The notes under the pieces were generated by a model. It was not told the DNA's origin, searched no databases, and saw only the letters and a program-made list of their open reading frames with translations. The translations under genes and the position numbers were made by a program. Below are positions 25,751 to 35,656 of a stretch of DNA of 64,000 nt, piece after piece. Numbering within the stretch: position 1 is the stretch's first letter; each line of letters begins with the position of its first letter. This DNA comes from Pseudomonadota bacterium. Its GTDB lineage: Bacteria > Pseudomonadota > Gammaproteobacteria > Steroidobacterales > JBCBZW01. The DNA lies in the NCBI GenBank assembly GCA_039193195.1, contig JBCCWS010000008.1, forward strand, positions 112,704 to 176,703, given 5' to 3'.

Positions 25751-26742
25751 ATCGCCTGGTGGTGGTCAAGAACATGCGGACACCGACCTCGCCGGCGACT
25801 CCATCTCATCTGCGCACGCGCGATGACGCCCGGCAATCGCAACAGCAAGACTGGACCTTCGGCGGCAGCTGGCCATACGCGCCAAAATGGTTCGAGAGCG
25901 GTGATGGGCGCATGCATTACATCGATGAAGGTCCGCGCGATGGTCGCCCCGTCGTCTTGGTGCACGGCAACCCCACCTGGAGCTACCTGTATCGGCGCTT
26001 CATCGAGGCGCTGGTCGCGCAGGGCTACCGCGCCATCGCCTTCGACCACCTCGGCTTCGGGCGTTCGGACAAGCCCGATCACCCGTCGCTGTACGAGATC
26101 CCGGAACACGGCACGCGTGCCGAGGCGCTGATCGAGGAACTGGATCTGCGCGATGCTACGGTCGTGGTGCAGGATTGGGGGGGTCCGATCGGTCTGACCT
26201 GGGCCGCGCGTCATCCTGAACGCGTGCGCAGCCTCGCCATCCTCAACACCTTCTGCCACCGCCCGCGCATGCGCGCTTCGCTCCCCCTGCCGCTCACCCT
26301 GTTCCGCACGCCTGGGGTGGGCGAGTTCATGGTCAAGGGCATGAACGCTTTCGTGAAAGTGTTTCTCTTCAACGCAGGCTTGGCGCAGCCACAGCGCCTG
26401 AGCCCACAGGACAAGGCAGCCTACCTAGCGCCCCATCCGGACTGGTCCTCGCGCACATCGATGCTCGTCTTTCCGCGGGAGATACCGAGCGGCCCCAAGG
26501 GGCGGGTGAGCGACTATCTCGACGACATCCACGGGCAATTGGTGCGCGCGTTCAGGCATAAGCCGGTGTTCATCGCCTGGCCGATGAAGGATGTGGCCTT
26601 TACGCCGGACATGCTGGATGACTATTGGCTGCGCGACTTCCCTGACGCGCAAGTGCATCGCGTCAAAGATGCCGGTCACTACATTCAAGAGGACGCTCAC
26701 GAAATCGTCATTCCGAAGCTCCTGCCATTTCTCGCAAGGTAG
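25747..26742 (+). CDS. Haloalkane dehalogenase
   Basis: 331 residues starting at GTG 25747, overlapping the previous stop. The alpha/beta hydrolase fold shows HGNPTWSYLYR (73-83, oxyanion and halide region), the nucleophile Asp143 in VVQDWGGPIGL with W144 as halide ligand, DHLGFGRSDKP, a probable catalytic acid D282 (WPMKDVAF) and H311 (KDAGHYIQED). An Asp nucleophile followed by Trp is the mark of hydrolytic haloalkane dehalogenases, which convert haloalkanes to alcohols and halide. The first about 40 residues are longer than usual and lack a clear signal. An epoxide hydrolase is less likely because of QDWGG and NPTW. Confidence 0.82.
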   Translation: MNRLVVVKNMRTPTSPATPSHLRTRDDARQSQQQDWTFGGSWPYAPKWFESGDGRMHYIDEGPRDGRPVVLVHGNPTWSYLYRRFIEALVAQGYRAIAFDHLGFGRSDKPDHPSLYEIPEHGTRAEALIEELDLRDATVVVQDWGGPIGLTWAARHPERVRSLAILNTFCHRPRMRASLPLPLTLFRTPGVGEFMVKGMNAFVKVFLFNAGLAQPQRLSPQDKAAYLAPHPDWSSRTSMLVFPREIPSGPKGRVSDYLDDIHGQLVRAFRHKPVFIAWPMKDVAFTPDMLDDYWLRDFPDAQVHRVKDAGHYIQEDAHEIVIPKLLPFLAR

Positions 26743-26954
26743 TCTCGCTGCCGCACCTGCCGCTCGTTGCGGGCCGGGGCACGTCCCAGCCCGCACCGGA
26801 GCTTTCCACACACACGCTGGAGCCAAGGGTCCGCCTCCTGCGCTACCTTGCAAGGGCCTCAGCAGGGGCACGGGCATGGCACCCACGCCCTGGTCGACAC
26901 TTGGCGCCGCGTGACCTGTGGCACACTACGCCGCCCTCCCCACCTGGCACACCA

Positions 26955-28439
26955 ATGATCTCCCCTTACCGCTATCGCGATCAGTGGTTCGGCAACGTGC
27001 GCGCCGATGTGCTCGCAGGCCTCGTCGTCGCCCTCGCCCTGATCCCTGAGGCCATCGCCTTTTCCATCATCGCGGGCGTCGACCCGAAGATCGGCCTCTA
27101 CGCCAGCTTCTCCATCGCCGTCATCGTCGCCATCACCGGCGGGCGCCCGGGGATGATCTCAGCAGCCACCGCGGCGACGGCTGTGCTGATGGTGACCTTG
27201 GTGAAGGCGCACGGCCTGCAGTACCTGCTCGCCGCGACGGTCCTCGCAGGCCTTATCCAGATCGGCGCCGGACTGCTCAAGGTGGGCACGCTCATGCGCT
27301 TCGTCTCGCGCTCGGTGATCACGGGCTTCGTCAACGCCCTCGCCATCCTCATCTTCATGGCGCAGCTACCGGAACTGATCGGTGTGCCGCCGCTCACCTA
27401 CCTCATGGTGGCCGTGGGTCTCGCGATCATCTACCTATTCCCGCGGCTCACGCGCGCAGTGCCGTCCCCGCTCGTGTGCATCCTGGTGCTGACGGCCATC
27501 ACCATCGGCCTGGGACTCGATCTACGCACTGTAGGCGACATGGGGGAACTGCCCTCCACCCTACCGGTGTTTCTGATCCCCGATATCCCGTTCACGCTCG
27601 AGACGCTCCAGATCATCCTGCCCTACTCTGCATCGGTCGCCGCCGTCGGCCTGCTCGAATCCTTAATGACCGCCACCATCGTCGACGACCTCACGGACAC
27701 GCGCAGCGATCGCAACCAGGAGTGCATAGGCCAAGGCCTCGCGAACACGGCTACGGGCTTTATCGGCGGCATGGCGGGGTGCGCGATGATCGGCCAGTCG
27801 GTGATCAACGTGAAGTCTGGCGGTAGGGGGCGCCTCTCGACCTTCTGCGCAGGTGTGTTCCTGCTGTTCATGATCGTGGTACTGGGTGAATGGGTGGCAC
27901 GCATTCCCATGGCCGCGTTGGTGGCGATCATGATCATGGTGTCCGTCGGCACCTTTAGCTGGTCATCCCTGCGAAACTTGCGCAGCCATCCGCGCAGCGC
28001 GTCCACGGTGATGGTCGCCACGGTGGCGGGGGTGGTGCTCACCCACAACCTTGCCATCGGCGTGCTTCTGGGTGTGCTGCTCTCCGGGATCTTTTTCGCC
28101 GGCAAGATCGCGCAGATTTTCCGCGTCACTTCGACGCTCTCGGCAGACGGCACAAAGCGCGTATACCAGGTGGAGGGCCAGCTATTCTTCGCGTCCTCCG
28201 AGGCTTTTACGCGAGCGTTCGATCTGCGCGAGGCGTTGGAGAAGGTGGTGATCGATGTGAGCCGCGCGCATATCTGGGACGTGTCGAGCGTCGCCGCCCT
28301 CGATCTGATCGTGATGAAGTTTCGTCGCGAAGGCGCCGAGGTGGAGCTGGTGGGGCTGAACGCGGCCTCGGAGACGATCGTGGACAAGCTCGCACTGCAC
28401 GACAAGCCGGGCGGCATAGACGCGCTGATGGATACCTAG
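26955..28439 (+). CDS. SulP family anion permease with STAS domain
   Basis: 494 residues from ATG 26955. About 10-12 membrane segments from residue 14, opening with [21 protein letters not shown], the conserved SulP helix-1 signature; [12 protein letters not shown] follows. The C-terminal about 100 residues form a STAS domain ([42 protein letters not shown]). SulP proteins carry sulfate, bicarbonate or other anions, and substrate cannot be read from sequence. No ribosome site is obvious. Followed 13 bp later by a universal stress protein gene, a common pairing. Confidence 0.9.
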   Translation: MISPYRYRDQWFGNVRADVLAGLVVALALIPEAIAFSIIAGVDPKIGLYASFSIAVIVAITGGRPGMISAATAATAVLMVTLVKAHGLQYLLAATVLAGLIQIGAGLLKVGTLMRFVSRSVITGFVNALAILIFMAQLPELIGVPPLTYLMVAVGLAIIYLFPRLTRAVPSPLVCILVLTAITIGLGLDLRTVGDMGELPSTLPVFLIPDIPFTLETLQIILPYSASVAAVGLLESLMTATIVDDLTDTRSDRNQECIGQGLANTATGFIGGMAGCAMIGQSVINVKSGGRGRLSTFCAGVFLLFMIVVLGEWVARIPMAALVAIMIMVSVGTFSWSSLRNLRSHPRSASTVMVATVAGVVLTHNLAIGVLLGVLLSGIFFAGKIAQIFRVTSTLSADGTKRVYQVEGQLFFASSEAFTRAFDLREALEKVVIDVSRAHIWDVSSVAALDLIVMKFRREGAEVELVGLNAASETIVDKLALHDKPGGIDALMDT

Positions 28440-28452
28440 GAGAGCCTCACCC

Positions 28453-29307
28453 ATGTCAAAGCTACTCGCCCTGGTGGACGGCTCGATCTACTCGCGCAGC
28501 GTCTGCGAACACGCGGTCTGGATCGCCCAGCGCACAGGCTACGCCGTCGACCTATTGCACGTGCTAGCGCGACGGCGCAGCGAGGGTAGCCGAGGAAACC
28601 TGAGCGGCAACATCAGCCTCGGCGCCAAGTCCAGCCTGCTGAACGAGCTTATCGAACTCGACGGCGAGATGGCCAAGCTGCAACAGAAGCGCGGCCGCGC
28701 CATCCTCGACGACGCACGTCAGATCCTGAGCGACGCTGGCGTCGACGAGATCACCACGCGCCTGCGCTTCGGGGACATCGTGGAGACGGTCAGCGACGAC
28801 GAGACCACAGCCGACATGGTGCTCATCGGCAAGCGCGGCGAGGATGCGGACTTCGCGTCCACCCACCTCGGCTCCAATCTCGAGCGTATCGTGCGTTCAT
28901 GCCACAAGCCGGTGATGGTCGCGGCGCGGGCGTTCACGCCGATGGACCGCGCGGTGGTGGCGTTCGACGGCGGCGAGAGCGTAATGAAGGCGATCGCCTA
29001 CATCGAGCACAGCCCGATCTTCGAGGGCGTGGCGTGCGAGCTGCTACACGTGGGCGAACCCAACGAGGCGATGCGCGAGCGCCTGCAGTCCACCGTGAGC
29101 CGCCTGCAGGCGGCGGGGCGCGAAGTCACCACGGCCATCCGCAGCGGTCAGCCTGAGCAGGCGATCGCGAGCGCCGTCGAGGAGGGCGGGGCCAACCTGC
29201 TGGTGATGGGGGCTTACGGCCACTCCCACATTCGCACGCTGATCATCGGCTCGACCACCACCACGATGATGCGCCTGTGTCGCGTACCGGTGCTGCTGTT
29301 CCGCTAG
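28453..29307 (+). CDS. Tandem universal stress protein (UspA family)
   Basis: 284 residues starting after AGGAG. Two Usp domains are visible: the first about 1-155 (KLLALVDGSIYSRSVCEHAVW to DMVLIGKRGE) and the second about 160-284 (DRAVVAFDGGESVMKAIAYI ending with NLLVMGAYGHSHIRTLIIGS). The second carries an ATP-binding pattern GxxGHSxxRxxxxGS. It is co-directional with and close to SulP and may modulate it or respond to the same stress. Confidence 0.88.
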   Translation: MSKLLALVDGSIYSRSVCEHAVWIAQRTGYAVDLLHVLARRRSEGSRGNLSGNISLGAKSSLLNELIELDGEMAKLQQKRGRAILDDARQILSDAGVDEITTRLRFGDIVETVSDDETTADMVLIGKRGEDADFASTHLGSNLERIVRSCHKPVMVAARAFTPMDRAVVAFDGGESVMKAIAYIEHSPIFEGVACELLHVGEPNEAMRERLQSTVSRLQAAGREVTTAIRSGQPEQAIASAVEEGGANLLVMGAYGHSHIRTLIIGSTTTTMMRLCRVPVLLFR

Positions 29308-29482
29308 GAATTCCCCCTAACGCTGCTGAGTGTCTGTCCCCGACCGTTCACCCTGGGCGTGGCTCAGGCAGTATCGGGCACGATCAGCCGACCAACGCGG
29401 CACAGCAGCTAGGCGCGTTCCCCCCTTCCTGAAACTCCTGTACGGTGAGTTGCATCGTCAACACAATCGATGGGGGTCGAAC

Positions 29483-31612
29483 GTGTTAGCAGTTAAGAAA
29501 GAGACGCATTTCGGGGGTTGTCCGCACGATTGCCCGGACACCTGTTCCATGCTGTTCGAGGTGGAAGACGGCAAGCTCACGGGCGTACGCGGTAACCCAG
29601 AGCATCCGCTCACGCGCGGCGGGCTCTGCGTGAAGCTCAAGGATTACGAGAAGCGCCACTACCATCCCGATCGCGTGCTCTATCCGATGCGCCGCGTGGG
29701 TGCCAAGGGCGAGGGCCAGTTCGAGCGCATCACCTGGGATGCCGCCCTCGATGAGATCACCGAGCGCTGGAAGGCGATCATCGTGGAACACGGTCCCGAG
29801 GCGATCCTGCCCTACAGCTATCTCGGCCATCAGGGCCTCGTGCACGGCCTGAACGGCGCCGACGCCTTCTTCAACCGCATGGGCGCCACCGTGTGCGAGC
29901 GCACCTTCTGCGGCGAGGGCTCCGCCACTGCCTGGCTCCTCACCCACGGCCCAAGCGGGGGCATGGACCCGGAGAGCTTCATCCACTCGAAATTCATCGT
30001 GATCTGGGCCTGCAACTCCGTCAGCACCAACCTGCATCACTGGCACGTGGTGAAAGATGCGCAGAAGGCCGGCTCCAAGGTGGTGGTGATCGACGCCTAT
30101 CGCTCGCGCACAGCGAAGGAAGCCGATTGGCACATCGCGCCGAAGCCGGGCACGGACGGCGCCCTGGCCATGGCCATGCTCAACGTCATCATCGAAGAAG
30201 ATCTGATCGATGAGGACTACGTGGCCAACTACACCGAAGGCTTCGACGAGCTGGCCGAACGCGCCCGCACTCGCACGCCGGAGTGGGCAGCGGAGATCAC
30301 CGGTATCGACGCCGACACGATCCGCCAACTCGCCCGCGAGTATGCGAAGACTCAACCTTCCGCCATTCGCATCGGCGTCGCCCTGGAGCGTCACGCCGGC
30401 GGCGGCCAGACCATCCGCGCCGTTTGCTGCCTGGCGGCGATCACCGGCGCCTGGCGCAAGGTGGGCGGCGGCATCTACCAGATGCCCGTCTGGGAGCATC
30501 CCTACGCCTTCGACGTGATCTGCCGACCGGATCTGATCCCCGAGGGCACCCGCGTGGTCAACGCCCTGCAGCTAGGCCGCGCCCTGGTGGGCGAGATGCC
30601 CCTGAACCCACCGATCAAATCCTTTATGTGCTGGAACGCCAACCCGGTCACCCAGGCGCCGGAGACGAACAAGATCATCGAGGGATTGAAGCGCGATGAC
30701 ATGTTCGTGGTGTCCGCCGAGCACTTCATCTCGGACACGGCGGCCTACGCGGACATCCTCTTGCCCGCCGCGATGGGCGCCGAGATGGAGGACATCATCC
30801 TCTCCTGGGGCCACAACTACCTCACCTACAACGCGAAGTGCACCGAGCCGCCGGGGGAGGCCATTCCCAACCAGGAGATCTTCAGACGCCTGGCGGCGCG
30901 CATGGGCTACGAGGAAGAGAACTTCAAGTGGTCCGACAGCGAATGCCTGGAGCACTACATCGATTGGGACTCGCCGGCCTGCGAGGGCATCACGCTCGAT
31001 CTGCTACGCGAGCAGGGCTTCGCCCACCTGAGCATCGGCGGCCGCGACGATCGCGCCCCCCACGCGCAGGGCAACTTCCCCACGCCCTCGGGCAAGGCGG
31101 AGCTCAAGGCCTCAGGCGCGGCTGGCGGTGACTTCGTCGCTGGCCCCTTCCGCCAGATGTACGACCACAAGCAGCCGGGCACCGAGATCGATCCCCTGCC
31201 CGACTACGTGCCGCCGCGCGAGAGCCCGGCCACCAATCCCGAACTGGCGGCCAAGTACCCTTTGAACATCGTCTCGCCGAAGAGCCACGGGTTCCTGAAC
31301 TCGTGCTACGCCAACCTCGAGTGGAAGATCAAGGGCCAGGGCGAGCAGTTCGTGATCATCAACCCCACCGACGCCACCCAACGTGGCATCGCGGATGGCG
31401 CCACGGTGCGAGTGTTCAACGATCGCGGCGCGTTCGAGGGCGTGGCGAAGGTCAGCGACGATGTGAACGCGGGGGTGGTGGTCGCCACACTCGGCTACTG
31501 GCGCCAGCTCAACCGGCCAGGGACCGTAAACTCGATTAGCTCGGCCGAGTTTGTCAACATGGGCCACGCACCTACCTTCTCCGATAACTTGGTGGAGGTG
31601 GCCGCAGGCTAG
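29483..31612 (+). CDS. Molybdopterin-dependent oxidoreductase with [4Fe-4S] cluster
   Basis: 709 residues from GTG 29483, with GGGGG six bases upstream; the longer frame is not coding-like. The N-terminus GGCPHDCPDTCSMLFEV and, later, GGLCVK supply the four cysteines of an FeS cluster. Domains of the DMSO-reductase family follow, including AEHFISDTAAYADILLPAA and the C-terminal dinucleotide domain (PLNIVSPKSHGFLNSCY). Reaction and electron partner are not determinable: no dedicated FeS or membrane subunit lies alongside, so it may be a soluble enzyme, similar to BisC-like or stand-alone MopB proteins. Possible molybdenum ligands are in ERTFCGEGSATAW. Confidence 0.85.
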   Translation: MLAVKKETHFGGCPHDCPDTCSMLFEVEDGKLTGVRGNPEHPLTRGGLCVKLKDYEKRHYHPDRVLYPMRRVGAKGEGQFERITWDAALDEITERWKAIIVEHGPEAILPYSYLGHQGLVHGLNGADAFFNRMGATVCERTFCGEGSATAWLLTHGPSGGMDPESFIHSKFIVIWACNSVSTNLHHWHVVKDAQKAGSKVVVIDAYRSRTAKEADWHIAPKPGTDGALAMAMLNVIIEEDLIDEDYVANYTEGFDELAERARTRTPEWAAEITGIDADTIRQLAREYAKTQPSAIRIGVALERHAGGGQTIRAVCCLAAITGAWRKVGGGIYQMPVWEHPYAFDVICRPDLIPEGTRVVNALQLGRALVGEMPLNPPIKSFMCWNANPVTQAPETNKIIEGLKRDDMFVVSAEHFISDTAAYADILLPAAMGAEMEDIILSWGHNYLTYNAKCTEPPGEAIPNQEIFRRLAARMGYEEENFKWSDSECLEHYIDWDSPACEGITLDLLREQGFAHLSIGGRDDRAPHAQGNFPTPSGKAELKASGAAGGDFVAGPFRQMYDHKQPGTEIDPLPDYVPPRESPATNPELAAKYPLNIVSPKSHGFLNSCYANLEWKIKGQGEQFVIINPTDATQRGIADGATVRVFNDRGAFEGVAKVSDDVNAGVVVATLGYWRQLNRPGTVNSISSAEFVNMGHAPTFSDNLVEVAAG

Positions 31613-31646
31613 TCAGCACCTCCGGCGAGTAGCTTCGATACCATGA

Positions 31647-31674
31647 GGCGCGGATCACCCGCGCGATCCGCGCC
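31647..31674 (+). terminator. Hairpin terminator after molybdopterin oxidoreductase
   Basis: GGCGCGGATC (31647-31656) pairs with GATCCGCGCC (31665-31674), a 10-bp stem with 8-base loop, followed by TAATTT. It lies in the convergent gap before the DUF2007 gene. Confidence 0.65.
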
Positions 31675-31837
31675 TAATTTACCCCCCGTAGGCAATACCT
31701 AAGCGTGCCGTGACCCGGCCACGCGCGTCGCCAGCGCGAGCTTCCCGTCAGCAAATGCGCTCAGCGCACGGGACCGCCGGCTACGGCTGGCCGGACATAT
31801 GCCGCATTGAACCCTTGAGGATCGTCTGCCAGCGAAC

Positions 31838-32188
31838 TCAGCGGGCGGGGCGCAAAGCCGTTTCCAAGGGCTCGCTGGGACAAGCCGCGCCGCACTGCCA
31901 GCACTCAGCGAACTGGCCGTCGATATGCTCACCGCACTGGGCGCACTGCCACGACGCCTCTTCACCGTCCGGCTGGGCGAGGAACTCGCTCAGCAAGCCC
32001 CTCGCGCGCAACCAGTCTGAGGGCTGGGTGACCCACAGCTGAGGCCAGCACTCGAAAGCCGGAATTTCGCCCAGGGCGCCGGACAGGAACTGGTTGCGGA
32101 TGGTGCAGCGGATGCCTTCGCCCTCGAGGATGTTCTTGAGGTGGACGATGGTCATCAGGTTGTCTGCGGTATGAAGTTTGCGCGCCAC
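31838..32188 (-). CDS. DUF2007 protein with C-terminal zinc ribbon
   Basis: 116 residues from GTG 32188; ATG 32227 is also in frame but the family start is close to the RKLHTADN strand. The KLHTADNLMTIVHLKNILEG segment, then IRCTIRNQFLSGALGEIPAF and CWPQLWV, are typical of DUF2007 (putative signal transducing protein). A CAQCGEHIDGQFAECWQCG pair of CxxC motifs forms a small zinc ribbon. Function unknown. Convergent with the oxidoreductase and divergent from the OPT transporter. Confidence 0.75.
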   Translation of the reverse strand: MARKLHTADNLMTIVHLKNILEGEGIRCTIRNQFLSGALGEIPAFECWPQLWVTQPSDWLRARGLLSEFLAQPDGEEASWQCAQCGEHIDGQFAECWQCGAACPSEPLETALRPAR

Positions 32189-32358
32189 GTACCCTAGTCT
32201 GCCATAAGCCCGCGCCGACGGCGCCACCGCGTAGGGCTAGCCGCCGTCGATGGATGACAGACCCGAGCGGTTGTGGTTCCATCAGCCACCATCTACGCCT
32301 GCCGCCACGCCCGCAGGCGAACTGTTCAGGACGACTGCAAAGCGAAGGAGAGCAGCGC

Positions 32359-34104
32359 GTGGCCGAGACTGTGTCAGCGGCGAGTCCCCTCATGGACGAT
32401 CGCCTGCGTAGTGGGCCCTACCCGGAGCTTTCCTGGCATGCCGTTATCGTCGGCTGGTTCTTAGGCGCCATCATCGCCGTCTCCATCGGCTACGCCTCGC
32501 TCAAGCTCGGCTTCTCCATCGAGGGCTCGGAGCTCGCCGCCATCCTCGGCTTCGGCATCCTGCGCGGCATGCTGCGGCGCCGCTCGATCGTCGAGAACAA
32601 CGTGGCGCAAACCGTCGCGTCCGCCGTGAACGGCGCTTCCTCCGGGATGATGTTCTCCGTGCCTGCGATCTTCATCTTAGGTTACGGAAACGAGTTCAAC
32701 CCGGTGCTGCTCACCTTCGGCTGCATCGCCGGCGCCTTCCTCGGCATCGCCTTCATCATCCCTCTGCGCAAGCAGATGATCGATTTCGAACGCCTCACCT
32801 ACCCTGGCGGTGTCGCCGTAGCCACGATCCTGAAGTCACCGGGCGCGGGGGTTCGCAAGGCGCAGCTGCTGATCGGGGCCGCGCTCGTGAGCGGCCTGGT
32901 GCACTACTTCAGCCAGGCCAACGGCGTGAGTAACTGGGGCATGGGCGCCATGCTCGGCCTGCCCGAGTACACCAACATCACCTGGTACCTCTCGCTGCTC
33001 ACCGTAGGTGTCGCCTTTATTGCCGGCCGCGGCGGCGTGGCCTTCATCATCGGCGGCTTCGTCGTGTACTTCCTGATCGCGCCCTTGCTCGCCGCCACCG
33101 GCATGTTGCCGACCACGGAGGCGGGCGAGATCATCCGCGATCCGGAGCAGCTCCGGGGTCTGCTGTTCCGCCCGATCGGCATCGGCATGTTGATCGGCGG
33201 CGCCATGACCGGCGTCGTCCTCGCCCTACCCCTGATCATCAGCGCCATTCGCTCGATGCAGAGCGCGGCCAAGCTCGAAGCGGCAATCTCTCGCGACGAG
33301 ATGCCGATCAAGCTGCTGTACTTCGCCATTGCGGGCGCGGCCGTGGTGCTGTGCGTGATCGCCGTCCTGTCGGTGGAGTCGGTGGGGCTCCTGCGCGGCC
33401 TTGCTATGGCCGTCCTCGGCACCCTCTGGATCTGGATGTCCGGCATCATCCTCTCCGAGGCGATCGGACGCACTAACTGGTCGCCGCTCTCGGGCATGAC
33501 GCTGATCGGCATCACCCTGCTCATCCTGGTCACCTCCGGCCTCGAGTCGTCAGTGGATCGCATCGTCGCTGCCGTGGTGGTGGGCGCGGCCACCTGCGTG
33601 GCCATGTCTCAGGCCACGGACCTGATGCTGGACCTCAAGACTGGCTACCTCGTGGGCGCGACGCCGCGCAAACAACAGCTCGGACAGTTCTTGGGCGCTT
33701 GGCTCGGCCCGCTGGTCGTGATCATGTTGGTGTTCGTGTTGCACGAGGCCTACGGCCTGGGCAGCCCAGAACTGCCGGCGCCGCAGGGCCAAGCCTTGGC
33801 GGCCACCATCGAGGGCATCCTCGGCGGTGACGTGCCGGTGGCGAAGTATGTCGCCGGCGCCTTTCTCGGCGCCCTGCTCTCGGCGGTGCAGGGCGGGCTC
33901 GGCGTCACCGTTGGCCTGGGCTTCTACCTGCCCTTCAACATCGTGCTCACCTACTCCCTGGGCACGCTGACGCGCATCGTGGCCGATCGCCAGATGGGCG
34001 CCGAATGGAGCGAATCGGTCGGCATTCCGATCGCCGCGGGACTCATCGTGGGCGAGGCTCTGGTGGGCGTTGGCTTCGCCGTGCAAGCCGTGCTCGGCAG
34101 CTAA
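32359..34104 (+). CDS. OPT family oligopeptide (or metal-chelate) transporter
   Basis: 581 residues from GTG 32359, which follows AAGGAG; earlier in-frame codons are not coding-like. About 14 hydrophobic segments, with the OPT signatures YASLKLGFSIEGSELAAILGFG near the start and QVAQTVASA-like NNVAQTVASAVNGASSG in the second helix region. Family members import oligopeptides or metal-siderophore-like complexes with protons. A conserved RLTYPGGVAVATILKS loop follows. It is followed 19 bp downstream by a small membrane protein gene. Confidence 0.88.
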   Translation: MAETVSAASPLMDDRLRSGPYPELSWHAVIVGWFLGAIIAVSIGYASLKLGFSIEGSELAAILGFGILRGMLRRRSIVENNVAQTVASAVNGASSGMMFSVPAIFILGYGNEFNPVLLTFGCIAGAFLGIAFIIPLRKQMIDFERLTYPGGVAVATILKSPGAGVRKAQLLIGAALVSGLVHYFSQANGVSNWGMGAMLGLPEYTNITWYLSLLTVGVAFIAGRGGVAFIIGGFVVYFLIAPLLAATGMLPTTEAGEIIRDPEQLRGLLFRPIGIGMLIGGAMTGVVLALPLIISAIRSMQSAAKLEAAISRDEMPIKLLYFAIAGAAVVLCVIAVLSVESVGLLRGLAMAVLGTLWIWMSGIILSEAIGRTNWSPLSGMTLIGITLLILVTSGLESSVDRIVAAVVVGAATCVAMSQATDLMLDLKTGYLVGATPRKQQLGQFLGAWLGPLVVIMLVFVLHEAYGLGSPELPAPQGQALAATIEGILGGDVPVAKYVAGAFLGALLSAVQGGLGVTVGLGFYLPFNIVLTYSLGTLTRIVADRQMGAEWSESVGIPIAAGLIVGEALVGVGFAVQAVLGS

Positions 34105-34123
34105 CCAAGCGAGGGTGTGAGCC

Positions 34124-34657
34124 ATGAGTGGACGCGGATACGCACTGCTGATCATCGGATTCCTCGCCGGCACTTTCGTGGCAGCGCTCGATCCCGACAG
34201 CACCAACTGGCGCTGGTTTGTACCGGCGGTGGTCATCGCTGCCATCGGTGTACAGCAGATCAAGCAGGCGCAGGCGAGCGCGGCGCGCAACTCGACGCGA
34301 CTTACGACCGACCGCGAGGACCTCGAACAAGCGCTCTCGAACATCGTGAAAAATCTCACGGAGCTGCGCGGCGCTGGCGATACGGTACCGCCGTTCGAGA
34401 TGCGCTTCGAGATAGATCGTCTATTTCGCGGCGATCTCATGCGCTTTGCGGACGCTCGTGACACGCTTGCGCAGCTCTACGGCCTGCAGGCCTACGCCGA
34501 CATCGTGAGCGAGTTCGCCGCAGGCGAGCGCTACATCAACCGCGTGTGGTCAGCCTCTGCGGACGGCTATTTGGATGAGGTGTCGACCTACCTCGACAAG
34601 GCACAGGTGCAGTTCGAGCACGCCCTGCGCCGGCTGGAAGCGGTGCAGGCGCACTAG
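34124..34657 (+). CDS. Hypothetical two-helix membrane protein
   Basis: 177 residues. Two N-terminal membrane helices (GYALLIIGFLAGTFVAAL and WFVPAVVIAAIGVQQI), then a charged helical soluble region to the end (RLTTDREDLEQALSNIVK through AQVQFEHALRRLEAV). I recognise no family. The 19-bp spacing suggests co-transcription with the OPT gene. Convergent with the TIMP-like gene. Confidence 0.65.
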   Translation: MSGRGYALLIIGFLAGTFVAALDPDSTNWRWFVPAVVIAAIGVQQIKQAQASAARNSTRLTTDREDLEQALSNIVKNLTELRGAGDTVPPFEMRFEIDRLFRGDLMRFADARDTLAQLYGLQAYADIVSEFAAGERYINRVWSASADGYLDEVSTYLDKAQVQFEHALRRLEAVQAH

Positions 34658-34765
34658 GGTTGCCATCACGCGGACGCGGCACCGCGCAAGCGCTCCATCG
34701 TGGACACTGCATTCAGGCTAAGCCCCGTTGACGCAATCCGCCCCGCCGCGCACGTCCGCGGATAG

Positions 34766-35656
34766 TCAATCGCCCGCCCGCGCTCCACCTCGACGTGCGG
34801 CGAGTACGCAGGCGCGGAACCTCTCCAGTGGCTCGCGCGCATGCCCCGTCCACAGCTCGCGAGCAACCACACCACGTTCCGGATCTGCAAAGTGCAGACG
34901 GACTGTTGTTGTCTCAAGCAGGGACGACATGAACGACAGCACGCGCTCGCCCTCGAGGGCGAAGCTGCCCGCGCCCCTCGAAACGGACCCGGACCAGGGC
35001 ACCTGCCATCGAGCGCTTCCCACTTGCAGCGTGAGTGGGGCCGCCGCCGGATCCAGTCGCTGACCTGGAAGGGAGAGCGTTAGGCGTGCCCGCGACATCG
35101 ACTCCGGACCCTGAAAGCCCACTTCTAAGGTTGCTGGTGAGGAACGGTAGGCAAAATCCACCTGCGTTCGCAATAGGCAGCGATCGGCGTAGGTTGAGAA
35201 CACCCACGGGTCTACGAGCTGGGTGAGTTCCCCGCGCCGGTGACGCTCCAGCAGCGCCAAGCTCGCCCGTCCGAAGCGCCCGCCTTCGCCGCCGATAGCT
35301 TGCGTTCCGGAGCACGTGCTCACGCGACCATCGTTGGCGACGAAGACCAAGTACTCCATACCGACCTGCAGGGATACGCCGCAGGCACCCCCCAACCCGG
35401 TGCTATTCAAGGCGTCGAAGGGCAGCTTGCCTTTGAAATGGTCCAATAGCTCGAAGCGCATCCGCACGGCATCGCCGCCGAGCTCAGTCCGCGGCAGCAC
35501 CTCCCCCCCGGTGATGCGCGCGCGAAACACATTGTCCGTTTGCGCGTAGAGCCGCGCGAGTGATGTCGGGGCACACGAACAGCTCCATGCCGGCGCGCTG
35601 CACGCCCACAGCAGCAGGGGCAGCAGCAAGTGCATCGGAGGCGGCGTCGCACTCAC
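34766..35656 (-). CDS. Secreted TIMP/NTR-like protein, copy 2
   Basis: 296 residues starting at GTG 35656, which overlaps the previous stop (GTGA). A hydrophobic signal (MHLLLPLLLWACSAPAWS) is followed directly by CSCAPTSLARLYAQTDNVF then RARITGGEV. The CxC immediately after cleavage, then a helix and a V-F-R-A-R-I strand, resembles the N-terminus of metalloproteinase inhibitors of the TIMP/netrin (NTR) superfamily, whose first cysteine chelates the target's zinc. The C-terminal about 120 residues are a separate beta-rich part (PATLEVGFQGPESMSRARLT). Related in layout, not closely in sequence, to the preceding gene. Inhibitor function is inference. Confidence 0.6.
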   Translation of the reverse strand: MSATPPPMHLLLPLLLWACSAPAWSCSCAPTSLARLYAQTDNVFRARITGGEVLPRTELGGDAVRMRFELLDHFKGKLPFDALNSTGLGGACGVSLQVGMEYLVFVANDGRVSTCSGTQAIGGEGGRFGRASLALLERHRRGELTQLVDPWVFSTYADRCLLRTQVDFAYRSSPATLEVGFQGPESMSRARLTLSLPGQRLDPAAAPLTLQVGSARWQVPWSGSVSRGAGSFALEGERVLSFMSSLLETTTVRLHFADPERGVVARELWTGHAREPLERFRACVLAARRGGARAGD